Shown here: piece by piece, positions 56,707-62,810 of the stretch
How positions within the stretch are numbered: the stretch's first letter is position 1
Layout: each line of letters starts with the position of its first letter
NCBI GenBank assembly: GCA_017744795.1
Contig: JAGIAQ010000023.1
Coordinates: 1-62,810 of the forward strand
From: Niabella sp.
GTDB taxonomy: Bacteria; Bacteroidota; Bacteroidia; Chitinophagales; Chitinophagaceae
Direction of reading: 5' to 3'
Length of the DNA: 62,810 bases
Notes under the pieces: generated by a model
Told to the model about the DNA's origin: nothing
What the model saw: only the letters and a program-made list of their open reading frames with translations
The model's database searches: none
Made by a program: the position numbers and the translations under genes

Positions 56707-57192
56707 ATGAGCCGTTTTTGGAGATTTATATTTTTTCTTGCATGGATCCCGGCCGCCTCTCTCGCGGCGGCGGCTCAGAAAAAGAGTGCGGGGCAAGGTT
56801 CCCGGCCAATGATCGTCCCATACGAGGATGCAACGGGCCTTTTAATAATTCCCGTGACCGTTGAAGGAAAACCCTGCCATTTTCTTTTTGATACCGGCTC
56901 CTTTACAGCCCTTTCACCCGATCTGGCCAAACAATTAAAACTAAAGAGAGAAGGCAAAGTCAATTTTCTTGATGCCAATAATATAAAAGGGAGTGCTGCC
57001 TTCCAGGACCTCAATGAGATCAGCGTTAGCACTCTTCGTTTTTACAATAAAAAAGTAGCCGTTTTTCCGAGCCCGCTTTTCAAATGTCTGAATATTGATG
57101 GCGTACTGGGTAACGACCTCCTGGCGGATTACGTGTTATATATTGATCCTAAAAAAAATTTACGTCGCAAAAAACTCCGTTTATTGATGTAA
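56707..57192 (+). pseudogene. Retropepsin-like aspartyl protease, N-terminal fragment (frameshifted)
   Basis: The first lobe of a secreted two-lobed aspartyl protease. It begins with a signal peptide (SRFWRFIFFLAWIPAASLAAAAQ) and has one active-site loop FLFDTGSFTALSPDLAKQL. The frame ends at 57192 after a run of eight A at 57151-57158. In the alternative frame from 57153 the protein continues without interruption into the second lobe. One extra A in the run would restore one continuous protein. Either a real mutation, an assembly indel, or a programmed -1 shift is possible. Confidence 0.75.
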
Positions 57193-57830
57193 AGCTCACC
57201 CACGAAGCAACCGGTACTTTTGTTACCGTTTTTGATACAGGTTTCCGGGGGTTCTACCAGGTGGCACGGGAAGCCGCTGCTAATCCAGCCCTTGCCCGTT
57301 ATTTTGCCGTACTGGACTCAGGTAAGATTAAAGGATCCAATTCCCTGAGCGTATACGACCGGAACATTGAAACCATAGAAACCCATTACCGGCTGCTACT
57401 GCCTGAAATGCATATCGGCCCCGCCATTTTTCAAAACGTGCGCGCCCAAAGCATGGATAAATCCTATAATGCCCTGGGCGTTGAACTATTAAAATACGGA
57501 GCCTGCATCCTCGACAACAAAAATAAGCGATTCTATTTTTTGCCCGATGAAACGCTTGTGAATCTGGATGAAAAAGAATGGCCCCTTAGTTTCGGATTAT
57601 CTGATGACGACCTGATCATTACCTACGTTTGGGATCCCCGGTTAAGGGATACTTTTGAAACAGGCGACCAGGTACTTGCCATCGGGCAGCACACTTACAG
57701 CAGTAATAATTTTTGCGATTTACTGAGCCGTCCCCCGTTTCCCGAATCGGCAACCTCCGAAGAAATAACCATTAAAGACAAAAAAGGGATTATTAAAAAA
57801 GTATTGCTAAAAAAAGAAGACTATGATTGA
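57153..57830 (+). pseudogene. Retropepsin-like aspartyl protease, C-terminal fragment (frameshifted)
   Basis: The second lobe, in the shifted frame, with the second active-site loop VTVFDTGFRGFYQVAREA and, after about 100 residues, a PDZ-like region (RDTFETGDQVLAIGQHTYSSNN) near the C terminus. The first plausible independent start is the GTG at 57261, which would leave out the second DTG motif and is therefore unlikely to be a functional start. The stop overlaps the next gene's start by eight bases. Confidence 0.75.
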
Positions 57831-58575
57831 CGCCTTCGCATCGCGCAAAATGAGGATCGTTTCACTGGTTCCGTCGATCACTGAGCTCCTTTTTGCATTA
57901 GGGCTCGGGGAGGAAGTAGTGGGCATTACCAAATTTTGCATTCATCCGGAACGATGGTTTCGCATCAAAACAAGGATCGGTGGCACAAAGAACGTTGATA
58001 TAGCGCGGGTAGCGTTGCTGCAGCCAGACCTGATCATCGCCAATAAAGAGGAAAATGTTAAAGAACAGGTGGAGCAGCTTGCCGCCCGTTTTGACGTATT
58101 GGTAACGGACGTCAACAACGTTGACCAGGCGCTTGAAATGATCCGCCAAATCGGTATCCGAACCAACCGGGCAATGAAGGCCGCAACACTGTTGTCCGAT
58201 ATAAAAGACCGCTTTGATTCACTGCGCCCGGTGGCGCCGCAGCCCGTTGCCTATATGATCTGGAAAGATCCCTGGATGACTGTTGGCGGCGATACTTTTA
58301 TAAACGACATGCTGCTAAAGGCCGGGTTTAAAAACAGGTTCGCGCACCGTACCCGCTACCCGGTTATCGGGCTGGAAGAACTTGCCAGTCCGGAGCCTTT
58401 CAAGATCTTTCTTTCCTCCGAACCGTATCCATTTAAAGAAAAACACGCCACAGCGGTAAAGCAATTGGTTCCAAACGCGGAGCTGTGGTTGGTGGACGGC
58501 ACGCTTTTCAGTTGGTATGGCAGCCGTATGTTACAAGCGCCCTCTTACTTCCGGAAACTAAACCCCCTTCTGTAG
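57823..58575 (+). CDS. BtuF-like helical-backbone metal/cobalamin-binding protein
   Basis: A 250-residue protein of the cobalamin/iron siderophore-binding type, without signal peptide (ABC-transporter substrate-binding fold in soluble form). RIVSLVPSITELLFALGLGEEVVGITKFC, LQPDLIIANKEENVKEQ and AYMIWKDPWMTVGGDTFINDML are family stretches. Without a visible permease its job is unclear; a soluble receptor or a misnamed regulator is possible. Its start overlaps the protease's end by eight bases. An alternative ATG lies at 57850. Confidence 0.82.
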   Translation: MIDAFASRKMRIVSLVPSITELLFALGLGEEVVGITKFCIHPERWFRIKTRIGGTKNVDIARVALLQPDLIIANKEENVKEQVEQLAARFDVLVTDVNNVDQALEMIRQIGIRTNRAMKAATLLSDIKDRFDSLRPVAPQPVAYMIWKDPWMTVGGDTFINDMLLKAGFKNRFAHRTRYPVIGLEELASPEPFKIFLSSEPYPFKEKHATAVKQLVPNAELWLVDGTLFSWYGSRMLQAPSYFRKLNPLL

Positions 58576-58709
58576 TATCCACCCGCCTCTTTCTCTTTTT
58601 TAATGAGAAGCCTCCTCTCCGGCCGATGGGATCGGTATGATGAGAGTGAAAAGCTGAATTGCCATCCTTTTTATTCAAAATATTTTTAAAAGATGTAATT
58701 TCATAGTAT

Positions 58710-59369
58710 ATGATTAAAGATCTTATCAACTCGTTCGACCTCCAGACGATTTCGACGCAACTGATCCTGATCGTTATCTCTATACTTGTAGGCATTATAA
58801 TAGGAGCCGAAAGAGAATACCGCAACAAATCTGCCGGATTGCGTACGTTCATCCTGATCTCCTTTGGCTCCTGTGTTTTTACCATCTTATCCATCAAAAT
58901 CGGGATTCAGAACCCGGACCGGTTAGCCGCCAATATTGTAACCGGTATCGGCTTTTTGGGCGCTGGTGTTATTTTTAAAGACGATACAAAAATAGGCGGC
59001 ATCACCACTGCCAGTGCCATTTGGGGCACGGCTTCTTTAGGAATGGCAGCAGGCTCGGGGCATATTTACCTGGCATTACTCGGAACAGTAGTCGTAATGG
59101 CAATTTTAAGATTATTGCTGCCACTGCAACGCTACATTGACACACATCATAAAATACGGGAATACAAAATAGTGACGCAATCGTACACAGACTTTGAGGT
59201 ATGTATTGAGGTATTTAAAACGTATAAATTAGACTACGCCTTATTGCGGGAAGCGAAAGAAGTGAATCATTTTTCCAGAACCTGGGTGGTAACCGGCAGT
59301 CTGCAAAAACATGAACAGTTGACCACTAATCTGATTAACAATCCAAAGATTATTTCGTACCAGTTTTAA
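58710..59369 (+). CDS. MgtC/SapB-type membrane protein
   Basis: A 219-residue membrane protein. The N-terminal part (to about residue 145) has four or five helices and the MgtC-type LILIVISILVGIIIGAEREYRNKSAGLRTFILISFGSCVFTILSI and VTGIGFLGAGVIFKDDTKIGGITTASAIWGTASLG. The C-terminal soluble part resembles an ACT-like or RcK-type regulatory domain (KIVTQSYTDFEVCIEVFKTYKLDYALLREA). In pathogens MgtC-type proteins affect F-ATPase and Mg2+ or phosphate homeostasis; here that role is only inferred. Confidence 0.9.
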   Translation: MIKDLINSFDLQTISTQLILIVISILVGIIIGAEREYRNKSAGLRTFILISFGSCVFTILSIKIGIQNPDRLAANIVTGIGFLGAGVIFKDDTKIGGITTASAIWGTASLGMAAGSGHIYLALLGTVVVMAILRLLLPLQRYIDTHHKIREYKIVTQSYTDFEVCIEVFKTYKLDYALLREAKEVNHFSRTWVVTGSLQKHEQLTTNLINNPKIISYQF

Positions 59370-59387
59370 ACAATAAATACTCTTTGT

Positions 59388-59744
59388 ATGAAAAAAAACA
59401 TATGGCTCAAAGACCCGGAAGAGCACGATTATCCTGCCGCACAGGACTATCTTGAACTGTTATTAGATCCGGTTACCGTAAAAAAATTTGTTGCCCAATT
59501 AAAAAAGGCCGTTACCATTCAAAAAAAATCAAAGGATATTCTGAGAGCGAGCAAGCTGCCCTTGCTTCCGCAGGACAATATTCACGTACAGGAAAATCTG
59601 AAAAAATTCAAGAAACAAAAAAAGCTTTCCCCGATCCTGCTGGTACGCTACGAGGCAACCCTCATCATTGCCGACGGCTATCACCGGCTTTGCGCCAGTT
59701 ATTACCTGACAGAGGATTTGGAAGTACCCTGCCGGCTGGTTTAA
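59388..59744 (+). CDS. Small ParB/sulfiredoxin-like protein
   Basis: A 118-residue protein. The N-terminal half is basic and helical (AQLKKAVTIQKKSKDILRASKL). The C-terminal half, SPILLVRYEATLIIADGYHRLCASYYLTEDLEVPCRLV, has the strand-loop-helix signature ADGYHRLCAS of the ParB N-terminal/sulfiredoxin-like fold. It lacks a C-terminal helix-turn-helix, so no partition role is implied. It lies right after mgtC in the same direction (18 bases) and overlaps the 3' end of the LacI gene by four bases. Function unknown. Confidence 0.75.
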   Translation: MKKNIWLKDPEEHDYPAAQDYLELLLDPVTVKKFVAQLKKAVTIQKKSKDILRASKLPLLPQDNIHVQENLKKFKKQKKLSPILLVRYEATLIIADGYHRLCASYYLTEDLEVPCRLV

Positions 59745-60748
59745 CGGGTCGATTCCCGCTCATATAATATCGAATTCATCTGGATCCGTTCGGGCTTAAA
59801 GCGCGCAGGCTTTTCCAGCGCCAGGATCAATTGTTCTGCAGCGGCCCTGCCCATTTCATAAGCAGGCTGAGTGATCGTAGACAGCGAAGGCTGCATTAAA
59901 TGAGCCGTTGGCAGATTACTGAAACTCAGTAATTTTATTTTTTGAGGAATATCTATCTTATGCTTCCGGCAGAGATCATAAGCGATGAGCGCATGCGTTT
60001 CTACTGAAGTAAAAAGCGCGTCCGGCCCATTTTTACGTGTAAGCGCTTTTTCAATCAGGTCCGTATCGTAGGCAACGTCCTTTTTGCTGGTAAGGATCCA
60101 TTCAGGGTCCAGTTCTATCCCCATATCCTGCAAGGCTTTTTTATACCCGTTTAAGCGATCAATACCGATGGATATTTTATCAGAGACCTGGCAGTGCGCA
60201 ATTCTTTTACACCCTTGTTTAATCAACAAAGTAGTTCCCTTATAGGCGCTTTCATAATTATTGGTGGTGATCAATGTATGTTCAAAATCCTGACTCACCC
60301 GATCAAAAAAAACAATCGGCAGTCCTTTGTCTTCCAATGCACTGATATGCTCGGTATCATCAAGCGGGCTCGTTAAAGAAATGATCAGCCCGTCCACCCT
60401 TCCGTTGGCGAACTGACGCACCACTTCTTTTTCATATTCAGGGTTTTCATTGGTGATGTAGATCAACACATGATATCCTTTCAGGTAAGCTGCTTCCTGT
60501 ATTCCTTTGATCGCAAAAACGAAAAAATTGTTGATGATATCAGGCAGAACAACTGCAATTGTTTTGCTTTTGAATTTGCGCAGGCTGCCTGCATAGGGGT
60601 TGGGCTCGTAGTTCAGTTCCCTTGCCAGGTCCATCACCCGCTTCTTTGTGTCCGCGCTGATCTCATGACTATCGCGCAGCGCTTTTGAAACGGTGCTGAT
60701 AGACAATTGCAAAAGGGACGCCAGTTTCTTTAAATTAATCGCTTCCAT
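59741..60748 (-). CDS. LacI-family transcriptional regulator
   Basis: A 335-residue regulator with N-terminal HTH (INLKKLASLLQLSISTVSKALRDSHEISADTKKRVMDLARELNYEPNPYAGSLR) and a periplasmic-binding-type sensor (FFVFAIKGIQEAAYLKGYHVLIYITNENPEYEKEVVRQFANGRVDGLIISLTSP; GKPARFKPERIQMNSILYERESTR at the end). It likely controls a carbohydrate gene set; Bacteroidota LacI proteins usually sit near sugar uptake genes, and none is present here. ATG at 60748 begins directly before the HTH; the longer frame adds low-complexity residues. Confidence 0.9.
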   Translation of the reverse strand: MEAINLKKLASLLQLSISTVSKALRDSHEISADTKKRVMDLARELNYEPNPYAGSLRKFKSKTIAVVLPDIINNFFVFAIKGIQEAAYLKGYHVLIYITNENPEYEKEVVRQFANGRVDGLIISLTSPLDDTEHISALEDKGLPIVFFDRVSQDFEHTLITTNNYESAYKGTTLLIKQGCKRIAHCQVSDKISIGIDRLNGYKKALQDMGIELDPEWILTSKKDVAYDTDLIEKALTRKNGPDALFTSVETHALIAYDLCRKHKIDIPQKIKLLSFSNLPTAHLMQPSLSTITQPAYEMGRAAAEQLILALEKPARFKPERIQMNSILYERESTR

Positions 60749-60834
60749 TGCCGGTACTGTACTCGGCAATGAAGATACGCAATTAGCGGTACCGGCTGCC
60801 ATTTTTTATACCGATTTCCGGATATAAGACCGAT

Positions 60835-61992
60835 CTACTGCACCGCAATCGTTTGCGTAACGCCGACGGGTATTTTGGAAGAACGCGGTTTTTTCTTTTT
60901 CATCTTATTGATCCAGATAAACGTGCCCGTCACCGGCAAGCTGGTAGCAATGAAGCAGCTGATAAAATAAATGATCTTGGAGCACCATCCGAAGATCTCA
61001 CCGGTATGAATGGAACGAATGCTTGCCGCTATTTTCTGGCCCGCCGTTTTTGAAGCAAAAACTTCTTTTTTTAAAACGCTGCCGCTGTAGGCATCAATAG
61101 TGAGCTTATCCGCAGCAGCGGTATTCCAGGCATCCGCATTATTCTTCGAAATAGTAAACGCAGCCCCCTTCCCTTCCGGAAAACCCAGACGGGTAGTGCC
61201 TTGATAATTTAATTCCCGGCCCGCAATTTTAAACACTTCATCCGGCGAAAGCATAGTGCCGGCGCCTTGTGCGGCCTGCATTGGTTTTTCTTTTTTTGAC
61301 CCGAATATTTCAGCTCCCAATATTTTTGAGGCGCCCGTCCGGTACCAGTTGAACGACCAGCACAATCCGGTAAGGGCCATGATCAATAAAAAAATAAAGG
61401 AATAAAATCCAAGCGTATTATGCAGGTCATGATTGATCCGTTTCCATTTGCCCCTGAACAGGATCGTTAGTCCCTGTTTCCAGTAGCGGAGCCGGCGGGG
61501 CAGCCAAAGAATGATCCCCGAAAGCAGCATAACAGCAAAAATAATCGTGGCTATACCTACGATTATGCGGCCGGTACCCTGCTCCATCAGCAGCCACCGG
61601 TGCATTTTCATTACCGTCAAAAAAAAGCGGCTGCTCCCGGTTTGCGTGTCACCCGTAACGCTGCCCGTGTAAGGGTTCACTAATATTGTTTTTCCGCGCC
61701 CGGCCTCTTTTCCCCTGGGTTTGGCAGCAAACGACCAGGCTCTTTTCGAATCCGCAGGGATCGTAACGGAACTTATTTTATTTTGAGTTGATTTTTCGAC
61801 GGTGGCGATCAAACTATCCAGCGACAATACCTGCTTCCCCTGGTAATCTTTTACAAAATAGAGCTCCTTATTCAACCGTTCTTCAATCTCTGTCCGAAAG
61901 GTATAGATCGTGCCCGACAAACAAACCAGGAAAAGAATGATACCACTTGCCAGCCCCAGCCACAAATGAATATCGTTTACAAATTTTCGCAT
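60835..61992 (-). CDS. PepSY-associated transmembrane protein
   Basis: A 385-residue membrane protein of the PiuB/PepSY-TM family, with four helices: VNDIHLWLGLASGIILFLVCLSGTIY at the N terminus, IIVGIATIIFAVMLLSGIILWL, YSFIFLLIMALTGLCWSF, and IIYFISCFIATSLPVTGTFIWI. The extracytoplasmic part (about residues 30-140) is PepSY-like. Conserved His residues (IHLWLG, MHRWLL, HDLHNTLG, IHTGEIF) fit heme or iron reduction. Such genes accompany TonB-dependent siderophore receptors. The TlpA gene lies upstream, 76 bases away, and the LacI gene downstream. Start 62007 is possible. Confidence 0.86.
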   Translation of the reverse strand: MRKFVNDIHLWLGLASGIILFLVCLSGTIYTFRTEIEERLNKELYFVKDYQGKQVLSLDSLIATVEKSTQNKISSVTIPADSKRAWSFAAKPRGKEAGRGKTILVNPYTGSVTGDTQTGSSRFFLTVMKMHRWLLMEQGTGRIIVGIATIIFAVMLLSGIILWLPRRLRYWKQGLTILFRGKWKRINHDLHNTLGFYSFIFLLIMALTGLCWSFNWYRTGASKILGAEIFGSKKEKPMQAAQGAGTMLSPDEVFKIAGRELNYQGTTRLGFPEGKGAAFTISKNNADAWNTAAADKLTIDAYSGSVLKKEVFASKTAGQKIAASIRSIHTGEIFGWCSKIIYFISCFIATSLPVTGTFIWINKMKKKKPRSSKIPVGVTQTIAVQ

Positions 61993-62068
61993 GTTCCCTC
62001 TTGCCATAGCCGGCAAAATTATCCGGGAACAGCCGATCCTTATTTACGAAATGCGGAATTTCTCCCGG

Positions 62069-62572
62069 TTACCGGGCAGACAGATTTTTCAGGGCTGATT
62101 TAAATCCCGCCGGGTCATCTGTCAGCAAATAAGCCGCATCGGATGCGATCACCATGCCATAACGATTGATCAGAAAGGAAGCGGGCAGTTGCGCTGCATT
62201 CCACCGGCGGGCAGCGCTCCGGTTCCAGTCAGTAAAATCGATCAGCTGCAGCCATTTCATTTTATCATTCAGTACCGCCTTTTTCCACCTCACCAAACTG
62301 GTGTCTTCAGAAATGTTGATCACTACAAACGCATCGCTCTTAAATTGGTTATAGAGCTTTGCCAGTTTTTTATTCGTTTCGCGGCAGGGCGCGCACCAGC
62401 TGGCCCAGAAATTAAGCAGCACTGTTTTCCCTTTAAAATCTGAAAGATGAACCGGAGTCCCTTTTTCCGATTGCAATTCAAAATCAGGCGCAGGAAAGGG
62501 CGTGATCATTTCCTGGGCATGCGGCGCCGACAGATTTATTATCAAAAGAAAAAAAATGCAAAGGAATTTCAT
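62069..62572 (-). CDS. TlpA-type periplasmic thioredoxin
   Basis: A 167-residue exported thiol-disulfide protein. The signal peptide [18 protein letters not shown] is followed by the thioredoxin fold: [39 protein letters not shown], with the active-site pair Cys60 and Cys63 (WCAPC) and cis-Pro region [11 protein letters not shown]. It works as a periplasmic reductase in the same way as TlpA/ResA. Its position ahead of the PepSY gene suggests that reductive chemistry at the membrane is coupled to heme or iron uptake. Confidence 0.88.
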   Translation of the reverse strand: MKFLCIFFLLIINLSAPHAQEMITPFPAPDFELQSEKGTPVHLSDFKGKTVLLNFWASWCAPCRETNKKLAKLYNQFKSDAFVVINISEDTSLVRWKKAVLNDKMKWLQLIDFTDWNRSAARRWNAAQLPASFLINRYGMVIASDAAYLLTDDPAGFKSALKNLSAR

Positions 62573-62810
62573 CAGTTCTGTTTATTGTTATGTGTTACGC
62601 TAAATGCGAGGAATCGTGAGAAGTGAAACGAGAGACGAGAATCCTGCACTCCGGGCGTTTCACTATTCAATGTTTTTACTTAATCTTTCAGGATAGCATC
62701 TTTTATATCCTCCGGTGTCAATGCCCTTTTACATTCTTTGGAATCCGCTGCTTAAGGAACGGATCTTTTTATAGCCCCTACAAAGGACAGTATAGCATCT
62801 TTTGCAAAAT

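Overview
The window is one continuous chromosomal stretch of a Bacteroidota bacterium, most likely Chitinophagaceae (Niabella or Terrimonas-like; genus not resolved). Signs for this are several perfect copies of the Bacteroidota -7 promoter box TAnnTTTG, weak or absent Shine-Dalgarno sites, a RemB-like gliding-motility barrel, many small SPII lipoproteins, Tat/Rossmann/TIM-barrel proteins typical of soil Bacteroidota, and no foreign replicon or prophage.

Layout. 1-4.5 kb: start of smc, a secreted TIM-barrel epimerase, DUF4256 and YdeI proteins, and an ArsR/SRPBCC/DoxX operon. 5-10.9 kb: an unknown membrane protein, acetyl-CoA synthetase, a GxxExxY nuclease-like gene, an MFS symporter and small membrane proteins. 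11.2-13.7 kb: SulP transporter plus beta-carbonic anhydrase. 13.8-17.3 kb: an SDR and a GH63/MGH1-like glucosidase. 17.4-21.1 kb is the accessory part: a lipoprotein, a small AT-rich gene, a tandem XRE regulator pair with two palindromic operator candidates, a ~110-nt hairpin ahead of a putative RNase-like gene, a partner gene, and a repeat-rich spacer. 21.2-29.6 kb: hydrolase, aspartate kinase, Ldh-type dehydrogenase, a second GxxExxY gene, two paralogous cytosine-deaminase-like amidohydrolases around an ankyrin lipoprotein. 29.7-35.4 kb: ssb, mnmA, DoxX, epimerase, MBL hydrolase, GH18 chitinase. 35.4-42 kb: 5-methylcytosine rRNA methyltransferase, sucB, an orphan LuxR-type response regulator, sucA, rpsT. 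42-47.7 kb: MurNAc-6-P etherase and amino-sugar kinase (peptidoglycan recycling), S41 protease, PLP/CBS enzyme. 47.8-62.6 kb: RemB-like barrel, dihydroorotase, MutS-like ATPase, YsxC GTPase, GntR regulator, Asn-rich surface lipoprotein, UbiE, a frameshifted two-lobed aspartyl protease, BtuF-like protein, MgtC, ParB-like small protein, LacI regulator, PepSY protein, TlpA thioredoxin.

Most of the coding content is ordinary housekeeping. What stands out is the intergenic DNA. It carries at least eight families of short imperfect palindromes, several built the same way (outer inverted arms around an inner hairpin). One family has termini AACCACATAG...CTATGTGGTT. Two copies are exactly 456 bp from arm to arm and each holds one GxxExxY gene (PD-(D/E)XK nuclease fold). 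Two more copies are 125-126 bp, hold no gene, and carry a central GC-rich hairpin. This is the layout expected of a nuclease-encoding element and its non-autonomous short relatives, and it is my best candidate for an undescribed system. The second candidate is the hairpin plus RNase-like gene plus partner at 19.17-20.6 kb, which has the architecture of a toxin locus preceded by a structured RNA. Both are inferences from layout and need comparative searches.
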